64,000 nucleotides of DNA, taken from an uncultured Bacteroidales bacterium (GTDB lineage: Bacteria; Bacteroidota; Bacteroidia; Bacteroidales; CAIXZF01). The stretch spans positions 39,581 through 103,580 of the forward strand of contig CAIXZF010000063.1 of the NCBI GenBank assembly GCA_903923925.1, read 5' to 3'. The notes below the pieces were generated by a model. It had not been told where the DNA came from and ran no database searches. It saw nothing but the letters and a program-made list of their open reading frames with translations. The translations under genes and the position numbers were made by a program. Every line of letters starts with the position of its first letter. Positions within the stretch are counted from its first letter, which is position 1. Below, piece by piece: positions 45,832 through 54,692 of the stretch.

Positions 45832-48537
45832 TTAGATTCGGAAACTAACATTCAAAAAATAGGTACGGCCAAAGGAGTAATAATACTTAGGTGGAAATTT
45901 TGCGAGATTTTTGGTTGCAAAATCAAAACGTGATTGTTCATAACCTCCTGTTATAATTTCCTGATTATCAAGAAGATTACTTATACTGAAATTAAAATTG
46001 AGGAAATACTTTTTAAACTTCCATGATTTACCAATTGATACATCAATTGTTGCTCCTGCTTTTAGTTTTTCCTGTTGAGTAATCTGAGAAATCAAAGGGT
46101 CGCCTGAACCAAGATTTGAAATTGCATAACTGGTCCTTCTTTCAGGATTAAAATCCAGGTACATCTGATCGAAATAATTGAAGTTCAGATTACCAAACCA
46201 ATATTTTTTAAAGTACTTGAAACCCAATGAAGTTGCTGTTTGAGGGGTACCTGAAACATAGAAATTCTTACAGTAGATAACTTCGTTGGTATCTGGTTTT
46301 GATCCGTTATCAAAAGAAATTGTCGCATCCGGACGATTTGTATACCGGAAATTACCAATTGAAACAACAGGAACAACCGAAATAGCGGAAGTCGCTTTAA
46401 TCTCAGCACCAAATTCAATTCCCTGATGAACTTTGTTTATATGATACATTGATTGATTCACAAAAGTCAGGAAATCATCATGATAAAAACTGTTAATTTC
46501 GGTCTGGTCTTTAAAGTTTGTCTGATACGCAGTAATTCTGGCATTTAACCATGGATACCTAATTATATAACTGATATCTGCACTTGCAATCTTCTCGCTT
46601 GTGATGTCAGGAATAACTCCATCTCTGGTTCTTGGCGAAATATATACATTCTTCATGAATGGAGCTCTTGTCTGATAGCCTGCATTAACAACAACAAACT
46701 GACGACCATTAATTTTATAAGTAATTCCACCTTTAAGTCCGTAATCAAAAAAGTTATTTTTATCACCATCACCATATGAATTATCGGGGAATCGTCCATT
46801 CTTCATATTACCAGTGCGCCAGAAACTTGTTGAACTAATCTGAGCTGCAATAAATCCATCAATTTTATTGTAATTAAACGTTGTATTACACCATAGCTGA
46901 GAGTTATCTTTGTGAATATCATAATCATACCCAAAACGATCGCCTGCATAAATAATTCTATTTGGATTATTCAAATCATTCTGAAGACTGGAAGGATCAG
47001 TTAATAAGCCTGTATTTACATCTCTTTGTGCGAATTGGTCAATATCAACCCAAAAATTACCACCCAGGAGGTCGCTGAGAACTTTAAAATGATGGCCGGT
47101 ATATTTGCTGTATTCAACACCTGCAACAAGGTTGATGTGATCATTTATTTGCTTACTGTACTGAGATGTAAGGGAAAGCTGAGTTTGATCGATCCTGTTT
47201 TCTTCAACAATATATCTTGCCTGTTTACCTTCAGAATTGAAACTATAGTTAATATTATATAGTTTATCCCAATCGATCTGGCTAACCGAACTATTTGTTT
47301 TCCACTCATTCGTCATACCATTAACAATGGCAGGGTCTGTGAAATAACTGGGCAGGTAGCGGTAGTAATCAGGTCGTGGATCACTTGCATTGTACCAATT
47401 TAATGCTGAAGTTCCATTATATCCAAATGAATAACCAAGTCCGGTGGTTAACTTACTTTTATCATCAATTTTCCATATATGGTTGAGGATCAATTGTGGT
47501 TCGGTAAAACGTTTCACTTTAGCATTACGTTTTTCTCCATTCTGGTAGCCCCAGTTTGGATTATAAAAATTACTACCGGTAATATCGTAGACTTCTTGTG
47601 TTGATCCACCTTGCTGACCACGTCGGGTTGGAGCAGCATATGCAGTAAAAGCAATACTGTGTGCGTTATTGATCTTCTTTTCTACACTGGCAAAAAGGCC
47701 ATAAGCATCATAAAAAGTACCATCTACATAACCTTCTTCAGCCCAACGGCGCGAAAGGCTGAAGGTATATGCCCAGCCGTTTTTCATCAAACCTGTTGAA
47801 TGAGTAAACATTAGCCGCTGATGATATGCCCTGTTTGAGAAAGAATAACTAAGCTTATCCTGTTTGCGTTGTATAGAGGCACGGGTCAGAAAATCTGTTG
47901 CACCGGAAAGACCACCAAAACTAAAAGATGATGGCGAAATTCCATTCGAAAAATCTTTCTGACGCATTACATCATTTAAACCGCCCCATTCCGAAAAAGA
48001 AGCACGACCGTTCTCACCATCATTCACAGGAATTCCATTAATATAAACAACTTGGTTTTCAGAATCATAACCTCTGACTCTGAAATAAAGTGGTCCAAAA
48101 GTATAAGCTGCTGTTGAAAGGAATGGATCATTTGTTGACTGAAGTAGCCCACTTATATTCTGATCTTTCGTTTCATCATCCGTTTCTACATTATTCAGAC
48201 TCACTTCAGTTATTCCGTTTTCAGAATCTCCTTCAACGGCTATTGATTGAATCTTAAAATCAAGTTTCAGATCCTTTCCATCTACCTTAACAGGCATGGT
48301 TGAAATTTTGAAACCCGGTTTTGAAAACTCAAGTTGATAATCACCTGAAGGAATCCCATTCAGAACATAAAATCCATCATTATCAGTGGTTGCTGTGGTG
48401 TTGTTAATACGTAGTTGCCAGGCCACAAGTGCACTTCCATCCGCAGAATTTGTAAGTTTACCAGATATGCGGAACCCCTGTGAAAACACTGGGGAAATTA
48501 AAAGTAAGCAAATTAAAAAAGTAAAAATTCTCTTCAT
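45832..48537 (-). CDS. TonB-dependent receptor with carboxypeptidase-like N-terminal domain
   Basis: The 901-residue outer-membrane transporter has a signal peptide (ending VFSQ). A carboxypeptidase-regulatory-like domain covers 20-95 (ISGKLTNSADGSALVAW). A plug region follows with the YFRVRGYDSENQVVYINGIPVND TonB plug motif, and then a long beta barrel ending in aromatic YFLNVSFRI. No SusC-type SusD partner is present; instead a DUF5689 lipoprotein follows. The substrate is not visible in the sequence; neighbours suggest nucleic-acid products or phosphate. The gene is divergent from the nuclease gene at 48742. Confidence 0.93.
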   Translation of the reverse strand: MKRIFTFLICLLLISPVFSQGFRISGKLTNSADGSALVAWQLRINNTTATTDNDGFYVLNGIPSGDYQLEFSKPGFKISTMPVKVDGKDLKLDFKIQSIAVEGDSENGITEVSLNNVETDDETKDQNISGLLQSTNDPFLSTAAYTFGPLYFRVRGYDSENQVVYINGIPVNDGENGRASFSEWGGLNDVMRQKDFSNGISPSSFSFGGLSGATDFLTRASIQRKQDKLSYSFSNRAYHQRLMFTHSTGLMKNGWAYTFSLSRRWAEEGYVDGTFYDAYGLFASVEKKINNAHSIAFTAYAAPTRRGQQGGSTQEVYDITGSNFYNPNWGYQNGEKRNAKVKRFTEPQLILNHIWKIDDKSKLTTGLGYSFGYNGTSALNWYNASDPRPDYYRYLPSYFTDPAIVNGMTNEWKTNSSVSQIDWDKLYNINYSFNSEGKQARYIVEENRIDQTQLSLTSQYSKQINDHINLVAGVEYSKYTGHHFKVLSDLLGGNFWVDIDQFAQRDVNTGLLTDPSSLQNDLNNPNRIIYAGDRFGYDYDIHKDNSQLWCNTTFNYNKIDGFIAAQISSTSFWRTGNMKNGRFPDNSYGDGDKNNFFDYGLKGGITYKINGRQFVVVNAGYQTRAPFMKNVYISPRTRDGVIPDITSEKIASADISYIIRYPWLNARITAYQTNFKDQTEINSFYHDDFLTFVNQSMYHINKVHQGIEFGAEIKATSAISVVPVVSIGNFRYTNRPDATISFDNGSKPDTNEVIYCKNFYVSGTPQTATSLGFKYFKKYWFGNLNFNYFDQMYLDFNPERRTSYAISNLGSGDPLISQITQQEKLKAGATIDVSIGKSWKFKKYFLNFNFSISNLLDNQEIITGGYEQSRFDFATKNLAKFPPKYYYSFGRTYFLNVSFRI

Positions 48538-48697
48538 TTTTTAAATCTTGTTAAAGATGTAATTCTCTATTACCGATTTTTTTAGGGGCAACAAAGGAAC
48601 AAAAAAAAAGCACTCATTTCATGAATGTTGAAAATTAGTAGAATTTAAGGTTTTCTGTGTTCAAAGAATTTTGTTTCTGCTGAGCACTTTAAAATTG

Positions 48698-48705
48698 TAT
48701 TTTTG
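48698..48705 (+). promoter_or_regulatory. Putative -7 promoter box of the nuclease gene
   Basis: TATTTTTG matches TAnnTTTG 37 bases before the ATG at 48742. A TTTG lies upstream at a slightly long 24-base spacing. Confidence 0.4.
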
Positions 48706-48741
48706 CCCTTTCCCAAAAATTTCATTGAAAATATTTTAAAA

Positions 48742-49785
48742 ATGATTACAAAATCCAAGTTGTTTATAATTTCCCTGGTTTGCATTCAGTTGTATTTCAA
48801 CTTCAGCGGGATTGCCTTTGCCCAGAATAAAATATTCAAAGTAGCCTGTATCGCATTTTACAACCAGGAGAATCTTTATGATACAATAGATGACCCTAAC
48901 GTTGATGATGCAGAATTTCTTCCTTCAGGGCCAAATCAATGGACATCAGAAAGGTATGCCATCAAATTAAAACATATGTCGGAAGCTATTTCTCAGGTTG
49001 GAGATGAATATGTTAAAGGTGGACCAACACTGATGGGTATTTCTGAAATTGAAAATGAACGGGTGATTGTTGACTTGATTAATAGTCCGGCTTTGAAACC
49101 TGGTGGATACGAATTCGTTCATTACGATTCGCCCGACAGACGTGGTGTTGACGTTGCATTGATTTATAAAAAGAAAGATTTTCAGGTTCTTAGCTCCCAC
49201 TCCCACCGCTTAAAAGTATCATGGAGAACTGATTTTAAAAGTCGCGATCAACTTGTTGTTTGTGGTTTGCTCGACGGTGAAAAAATATATGTCGTTGTCA
49301 ACCATTGGCCATCAAGGGGTAATGGGGCAGAATACAGGGCAGCAGCAGCCAGTCTTTCACGGGCAATTTGTGATTCAATTCAAAACTTTGAGCCCAAGGC
49401 TAAGATAGTAGTTATGGGCGACCTTAATGATGATCCTACTGATCCTAGTGTTTATAAAATTCTGGATGCATCAGGAGATCTAAAAGCGGTTAAAGAAACT
49501 CAGCTTTACAACCCTATGTATAAAATGTTTAAAGATGGAATTGGATCCTTAGCGTATCGCGACTCCTGGAACCTTTTTGATCAGATTATCGTTTCTAAAC
49601 CACTTTTAGGAGAGGATAAAACCACATTTAAGTTTTTTAAGGCTAAAGTGTTCAACAGACAATTTCTGGTTACTACTGAAGGTCAGTTTAAAGGTTATCC
49701 CTGGAGAACTTTCGCTTCAGGTAGTTTTATTGGTGGCTACAGCGATCACTTCCCTGTTTATATATTCCTGGTGAAAGAAAAATAA
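48742..49785 (+). CDS. Secreted endonuclease/exonuclease/phosphatase family protein
   Basis: From ATG 48742 a signal peptide (ending IAFAQ) is followed by one EEP domain. Catalytic segments include FYNQENLYD, GISEIENERV (acidic metal ligand), YDSPDRRGVDVALIYKK, VVNHWPSRGNGAEYR, VVMGDLNDDPTDPSV and the terminal GGYSDHFPVY with the catalytic Asp-His. The family cleaves phosphodiester bonds in DNA, RNA, lipids or sugars. The NHWPSR and SDHFPV blocks resemble extracellular DNases rather than sphingomyelinases. At 347 residues it is single-domain. It is divergent from the TonB-dependent receptor gene and convergent with an OB-fold T9SS protein. Confidence 0.92.
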   Translation: MITKSKLFIISLVCIQLYFNFSGIAFAQNKIFKVACIAFYNQENLYDTIDDPNVDDAEFLPSGPNQWTSERYAIKLKHMSEAISQVGDEYVKGGPTLMGISEIENERVIVDLINSPALKPGGYEFVHYDSPDRRGVDVALIYKKKDFQVLSSHSHRLKVSWRTDFKSRDQLVVCGLLDGEKIYVVVNHWPSRGNGAEYRAAAASLSRAICDSIQNFEPKAKIVVMGDLNDDPTDPSVYKILDASGDLKAVKETQLYNPMYKMFKDGIGSLAYRDSWNLFDQIIVSKPLLGEDKTTFKFFKAKVFNRQFLVTTEGQFKGYPWRTFASGSFIGGYSDHFPVYIFLVKEK

Positions 49786-49797
49786 ACCTTATAATCA

Positions 49798-49841
49798 AAA
49801 AAAATAGGCTGTCTCAAACATAGAGACAGCCTATTTTTTTT
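49798..49841. terminator. Strong bidirectional intrinsic terminator
   Basis: A 15-bp perfect stem AAAATAGGCTGTCTC with its complement and a 7-base loop is flanked by A-run and T-run, serving both convergent genes. Confidence 0.93.
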
Positions 49842-49855
49842 ATCTTCAAAATACT

Positions 49856-51505
49856 TTACTTTTTGATGAGTTGCTGGGTATTTGATGCCCCATCAATATT
49901 CAGATACTGAATGAAATAATTCCCCGTCGCAAGCGCAGTAACGTCAATAGAAACTGAACTTTGACCATTGGTAAGTATTGAGCGAACCAGTTTACCATCA
50001 AGTCCGGTAATCTGAATCTCTCTGATTCCTGAAAGATTATCAAAAAACAAAGAACTACTTACCGGATTTGGAAAAGCAACCGGAGCTTCATTGCCATTTA
50101 TTGTAGGAATACCTGTAACCAGCTGAACATCAGCTGCAGTTCTTGGCTCAATTCTTGGCTGATTAAATGAATAATAAACTGGCCCGGTTACATTATAGTA
50201 ATTGTTTAAAACAGGGGTATAGCTGAAAAGAAGGTTATGAACCTTACAAGTATCTCCACTGTCTTCTATTTTCCACATTCCGATTCCGGCACTTGTACTT
50301 ACACATTGTGCATTAAGAACTTTCACGAGAACACCTTCATATTGCTCAGTATTAACTGCGTGGCAATCAACAACAGAAACAGCAGGCAATGGATTTCCTG
50401 AACTAACAACAGAGAAATTTGTAATTCCTGACAATTCAGTCAGGTTATAATATTCTTTAACAAGTCCCGTAAGAATTATACTATCGCCAACTGCAGTTGG
50501 ATGTAAATTATCATAAACATAAATGCCACTCCATGGACCTGTACCGCTTTGCAAAAAATAACCTGACAAATACGAAGCTGTTACAATACCAGCAGTATTA
50601 ACAGTTGAATCCATAAAAGGAGAATTCCCGCTTACGTCTGTTGTATATTCAATTTGATAAACAGTAGTAATAGGTGGTGGGGTCAGGTCCACTGTAAATG
50701 TAACAGTAGAACTAACTGCAGGACTTATTGGAAGATGAGCATTATCAACAAGGCTTAATACTACAGTATGAGAACCGGCTGACATAGCTGTAAGGGCGAT
50801 AGGATTTGTATTGTACTGCATTAAAGCGGCACCTCCGTCAACGGTATAATGTACATGGCCGTCGATACCTGTTCCCGGATTACCAACAATAAAATTGGCA
50901 ACGTTGAACACAATACTAACATTGGAAGAATATACAGTTCCAGCATTAACAGGAGAAGTAATTAACAGTGTTGGAGGCAGAGTTGAACCTGAAGTAATTG
51001 ATACATCATCAACCTGTAGATGAGCAAGATCAGCAAAAGTTGACTGTACCGACAAAATAAATTCTCCTGTAGCGAGAGTATTAGTGCATGTAACTGTTTG
51101 AGTTTGCTGCGACCAATTTGCTGAATTAATAGAAATATATGGATTATAAGTACCATACCCACTTCCTGTGGCTCTGCCATCAAAAATATTTGTACGAATA
51201 TTTCCATGACCGCGCACCCAGAATGAAATTGTATAAATTTCTGCATTTACAACAGCCATCGGTTGGGTTGTAAAACGCTTATGAGTTGCTTCTGTATTGA
51301 TCAATTGAACAGATGATGTTCCTCCATGAGAAGCAAGGGTATAATGAACGATACTATCGGCCTCAATGTTGGTTTTTGCTCCAACAAATCCTGATGGGAC
51401 ATTGCCGGACCAAATTTCAAGGTCGTTTGTAAAAATTACTGTCTGTGCAGAAACATTTAAAATAATTCCTGCAAGGACAAAAAGCATAAGTAAGGTTTTT
51501 TTCAT
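49856..51505 (-). CDS. T9SS-exported protein with nuclease-associated OB-fold domain
   Basis: Signal peptide 1-20 (ending VSAQ). Residues about 22-170 look like a carbohydrate-binding-type jelly roll (SFWVRGHGNIRTNIFDGRA). An Ig-like segment follows (about 175-275). Residues about 285-465 fit the YhcR/ExeM-type OB-fold module found beside extracellular nucleases: GIVTASYLSGYFLQ, SGIYVYDN, VGDSIILTGLVKEYYNLTEL, and YEGVLVKVLNA. A T9SS type A sorting domain begins VAFPNPVSSSLF. No nuclease active site is present, so it may bind nucleic acid at the surface and partner the EEP enzyme encoded next to it. A TATTTTTG box lies about 38 bases upstream. Confidence 0.85.
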   Translation of the reverse strand: MKKTLLMLFVLAGIILNVSAQTVIFTNDLEIWSGNVPSGFVGAKTNIEADSIVHYTLASHGGTSSVQLINTEATHKRFTTQPMAVVNAEIYTISFWVRGHGNIRTNIFDGRATGSGYGTYNPYISINSANWSQQTQTVTCTNTLATGEFILSVQSTFADLAHLQVDDVSITSGSTLPPTLLITSPVNAGTVYSSNVSIVFNVANFIVGNPGTGIDGHVHYTVDGGAALMQYNTNPIALTAMSAGSHTVVLSLVDNAHLPISPAVSSTVTFTVDLTPPPITTVYQIEYTTDVSGNSPFMDSTVNTAGIVTASYLSGYFLQSGTGPWSGIYVYDNLHPTAVGDSIILTGLVKEYYNLTELSGITNFSVVSSGNPLPAVSVVDCHAVNTEQYEGVLVKVLNAQCVSTSAGIGMWKIEDSGDTCKVHNLLFSYTPVLNNYYNVTGPVYYSFNQPRIEPRTAADVQLVTGIPTINGNEAPVAFPNPVSSSLFFDNLSGIREIQITGLDGKLVRSILTNGQSSVSIDVTALATGNYFIQYLNIDGASNTQQLIKK

Positions 51506-51542
51506 ACTATCTAAGTTTAAATTTTTTCAAAAATTACAACTG

Positions 51543-51550
51543 CAAAAATA
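51543..51550 (-). promoter_or_regulatory. Putative -7 promoter box of the OB-fold protein gene
   Basis: The minus strand reads TATTTTTG about 38 bases before the ATG at 51505. The same octamer precedes the convergent nuclease gene. Confidence 0.4.
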
Positions 51551-51651
51551 ATATGAAATAAGTCTCCTTGGTTTATATTTCTTTATAAATGTGAAATTTT
51601 AAAAAATGAGTACATTGAAATTAGTATTTTCGCGATCTAAAACTAAATCAA

Positions 51652-52383
51652 GTGACTGATAGTATCGTTATTATTCCAACCTACAATGAGAAGGAAAATA
51701 TTGAGCGAATGATTCGCAGAGTAATTACACTTCCCAAAGAACTTGACATTTTAATTGTTGAGGACAATTCTCCCGATGGCACAGGAGATATAATAAAATT
51801 GATAATGAAGGAATACCCTGATCGTTTGTTTATTGAAGAAAGAAAAGGGAAGCTCGGGCTGGGTACAGCTTATATTCATGGATTCAATTGGGCTTTAAAC
51901 AAAGGTTATGAATATATTTTCGAAATGGATGCTGACTTTTCACATAATCCGGACGATCTGGCCAGACTATATGATGCCTGTGCAGTACAGGGAGCAGACA
52001 TGTCAATTGGCTCAAGGTACATCCGCGGAGTAAATGTAGTAAACTGGCCAATGGGCAGAGTGCTTATGTCCTACTTTGCTTCAATGTATGTAAGATCCAT
52101 TACCAGGATGAGGATTATGGATACCACAGCTGGTTTTGTTTGTTATACTTCAAAAGTGCTAAAAGCCATCGATCTGAACAGAATTCATTTTGTTGGCTAT
52201 GCATTTCAGATTGAAATGAAATTTACAGCATGGAAAATGGGATTTCGTATTGCTGAGGTTCCAATAATTTTCACAGATAGAACAGAAGGTCAGTCAAAAA
52301 TGTCGAAAGGGATTTTTAAGGAGGCCATTTTAGGTGTAATGAGCATGAAAATAAAAAGTTGGTTCAGAGAATACAAACGTTAA
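51652..52383 (+). CDS. Polyprenol monophosphomannose synthase-like GT2 glycosyltransferase
   Basis: The 243-residue soluble GT2 enzyme shows VIIPTYNEKENIERM, IVEDNSPDGTGDII, the GKLGLGTAYIHGF loop, and the DxD motif MDADFSHNPDDL. The C-terminal VPIIFTDRTEGQSKMS is diagnostic of dolichol/polyprenol-phosphate mannose synthases. It makes a lipid-linked sugar donor for glycan or protein glycosylation. There are no C-terminal membrane segments, matching the short class. The start is GTG at 51652; no ATG in frame upstream of the conserved IVIIPTYN block. Confidence 0.92.
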   Translation: MTDSIVIIPTYNEKENIERMIRRVITLPKELDILIVEDNSPDGTGDIIKLIMKEYPDRLFIEERKGKLGLGTAYIHGFNWALNKGYEYIFEMDADFSHNPDDLARLYDACAVQGADMSIGSRYIRGVNVVNWPMGRVLMSYFASMYVRSITRMRIMDTTAGFVCYTSKVLKAIDLNRIHFVGYAFQIEMKFTAWKMGFRIAEVPIIFTDRTEGQSKMSKGIFKEAILGVMSMKIKSWFREYKR

Positions 52384-52448
52384 TATTCTCAGTTTGTAAA
52401 CATAACTTTTACACAGACATATTTTATTAAAAACTTTTCCTCCAAAAA

Positions 52449-53819
52449 ATGAATTATATCCTAACTAACTTTCATGCTGTTAATGAAGGAGAAATCTTTA
52501 CAGGAAAAATCTGGATTATTGATGGGCGAATTGACTGTATTGAAAAAAATGGAGGTCAGTTAGTCAACACAGTTCACGATTATTCCAGTTTATCGTTTCA
52601 GGAGATTAATCTTGAAGGTAATTATTTGTTGCCGGGAGTGATTGATGATCAGGTTCATTTCAGAGATCCTGGTTTAACCCATAAAGGTGATATTTATTCC
52701 GAAAGCAGGGCAGCAGCAGCAGGAGGCGTTACTTCTTTCATGGACATGCCGAATACTGTTCCTAATGCAATTACAACTAAAATACTCGAAGAAAAATATT
52801 CGGCAGCTTCGGAAAAGTCCTTGATAAATTACAGCTTTTTTATTGGCGCCTCAAATGACAATTACAAGGAATTAATGGAGGTTGATCCTACTGAAGTCTG
52901 CGGGATTAAACTCTTTCTTGGTTCGTCAACCGGTAATATGTTAGTTGATAATTCAGAGAGCCTGAAAAATATATTTTCTCAGAAGAATCTATTGGTTGCT
53001 ATCCATGCTGAAGAAGAAAGCATTGTAAGAGCCAATTCTGCTTACTATAAAGAGGAATTCGGAGAAAACATCCCAATAGCTTACCACCCTAAAATAAGAA
53101 GCGAGGAAGCTTGTTTCAGATCTTCTGAAAAAGCTGTTGAGTTAGCATCCCGGTATGGTACTCGTTTACATATTCTTCATTTAAGCACTGCCAGAGAATT
53201 GAGCTTATTAAGGAGCGATATTCCTCTAAATGAGAAACTTATTACCGGAGAAGTCTGTGTTCATCATTTATGGTTCAGCGAGAAAGATTACGCTACTAAA
53301 GGAAACTTCATCAAATGGAATCCCGCGATTAAAACAGAAGAAGACCGCAAAGCCTTGTTTCAAGGAATAATAGATAATACCATCGATATTATTGCCACCG
53401 ACCATGCACCTCATACTTTTGAGGAAAAACAACAATCCTATTTTAAAGCTCCATCCGGAGGACCATTGATTCAGCATTCATTAACAGTTATGTTGGAATT
53501 TTTTCAGGATGAAAAGTTAAAACTTGAGAAAATCGTTGAAAAAATGTGTCATCATCCGGCGGAATTATACAGGATTAAAGACCGTGGTTACATCAGAGAA
53601 GGCTATTGGGCTGACTTATGTGTTGTTAATTTAAATCATTCCTGGCAGGTCAATAAAAGCAACATTCTCTACAAATGCGGATGGTCGCCTTTCGACGGTG
53701 AAACATTTAGATCGTCCGTAACACATACTTTTGTTAATGGATGTCTTGTTTTTGAAAATGGTCGGATGCATGATGAAAACAAAGGAAAACGTTTAAGCTT
53801 TTACACGAATGAAAAATAA
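52449..53819 (+). CDS. pyrC: Dihydroorotase (class I type)
   Basis: The amidohydrolase closes carbamoyl aspartate to dihydroorotate in pyrimidine synthesis. Family blocks are PGVIDDQVHFRDPGLTHKGD, AAAGGVTSFMDMPNT, GIKLFLGSSTG (metal-bridging Lys), AIHAEEE, LHILHLST, and IIATDHAPH with the catalytic Asp. Where class I enzymes usually have an HxH metal pair, this protein has Gln-Val-His (Q68, H70). 456 residues is normal. Its stop overlaps the next gene by 11 bases. Confidence 0.92.
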   Translation: MNYILTNFHAVNEGEIFTGKIWIIDGRIDCIEKNGGQLVNTVHDYSSLSFQEINLEGNYLLPGVIDDQVHFRDPGLTHKGDIYSESRAAAAGGVTSFMDMPNTVPNAITTKILEEKYSAASEKSLINYSFFIGASNDNYKELMEVDPTEVCGIKLFLGSSTGNMLVDNSESLKNIFSQKNLLVAIHAEEESIVRANSAYYKEEFGENIPIAYHPKIRSEEACFRSSEKAVELASRYGTRLHILHLSTARELSLLRSDIPLNEKLITGEVCVHHLWFSEKDYATKGNFIKWNPAIKTEEDRKALFQGIIDNTIDIIATDHAPHTFEEKQQSYFKAPSGGPLIQHSLTVMLEFFQDEKLKLEKIVEKMCHHPAELYRIKDRGYIREGYWADLCVVNLNHSWQVNKSNILYKCGWSPFDGETFRSSVTHTFVNGCLVFENGRMHDENKGKRLSFYTNEK

Positions 53820-54267
53820 ATTATTACTTCTCTTTTTTGGCATTATTTATATTCTGTCATCGTGCAAATCAAGCACTGAAAAGGTCGTTGAATCCCGATT
53901 TGAAGATAAAAGCCCTGAAGTTATTAAATATTATAAAAAAACAGGCGAAACACGCGAATTGGTTAAAGAAGAAGCCTTTTACCAGAACAAAAATAAAAGA
54001 ATGGAAGGCGAATATTTAAACAACGAACGCAACGGTCGTTGGGTGTATTATTATGAAAACGGTAAAGTGTGGAGTGAGGGTTTTTTTAAGGCTGGAAAAA
54101 ATGAAGGTTTAAGAAGTACATACTTTGAAAACGGAAATAAACGGTATGAAGGAAACTACAAATCTGATCTTCGTGTTGGAATCTGGAAATTTTACTCTGA
54201 ATCCGGAAGTTTGTCCAATCAGATCAATTATGGTGTTGGTAAACTTATTGAGGAAGCCGATAAATAA
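53809..54267 (+). CDS. MORN-repeat (YwqK-like) lipoprotein
   Basis: A lipobox with Cys19 (ILSSC) anchors a 152-residue protein. After residue 60 come about four MORN-like units: KRMEGEYLNNERNGRWVYYY, GKVWSEGFFKAGKNEGLRS, NKRYEGNYKSDLRVGIWKFY and a degenerate last one. Such repeats are common in Bacteroidota lipoproteins annotated as YwqK-like antitoxins, but no toxin gene is adjacent and that function is not supported here. It is translationally coupled to pyrC by an 11-base overlap. Confidence 0.85.
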   Translation: MKNKLLLLFFGIIYILSSCKSSTEKVVESRFEDKSPEVIKYYKKTGETRELVKEEAFYQNKNKRMEGEYLNNERNGRWVYYYENGKVWSEGFFKAGKNEGLRSTYFENGNKRYEGNYKSDLRVGIWKFYSESGSLSNQINYGVGKLIEEADK

Positions 54268-54692
54268 AGTTTTATCCTTTAGCATAGGAACAAAATCTTT
54301 TAAAAAACACAACAGTAAAAATACTCCAAAGTCCTTTATTCAAGAGACTTATAGTATTAATCAAGATATATAATTTGAAATTAGTTCCAAATTAGGAAAA
54401 TTTTCCCATTCTGGTATGTGAAAAACTCTAAGATGTTTGTTGACATTTAGAGCCATTGAAAATTGCGCTAACCCATATTTCAGAACTACATTTGTTTCAT
54501 TATACATATCGATCTTAAGATATTTAATATTAGATGAGATCGCTTAGATAAATTGAGAAACAATTCAAAAGTATATCACGCAAACTAAGGTGCTGAAATA
54601 ATCTATTTCAGGACAGCCTTATCTCATATTACGAAAATACAATGCCTGAATGGAAATGAAAATTTATAGACTTCTGTAATACCACCCAATAT
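54268..54692. other. Intergenic region (425 bases) with a short palindrome
   Basis: No gene is supported. It contains a TACATTTG octamer at 54487-54494 that could be a -7 box about 200 bases before the next ATG, and a perfect 8-bp inverted repeat (CTGAAATA, 3-base loop) at 54593-54611 that could be an operator. Confidence 0.5.
54593..54611. repeat. 19-bp palindrome upstream of the giant secreted protein gene
   Basis: CTGAAATA, ATC, TATTTCAG is a perfect inverted repeat about 80 bases before the ATG at 54693. It is too AT-rich to be a strong terminator. Confidence 0.4.

Noticed and set aside
53809..54267. Toxin-antitoxin pair based on YwqK-like repeats
   Set aside because: No toxin-like gene is adjacent; the protein is a lipoprotein coupled to pyrC.
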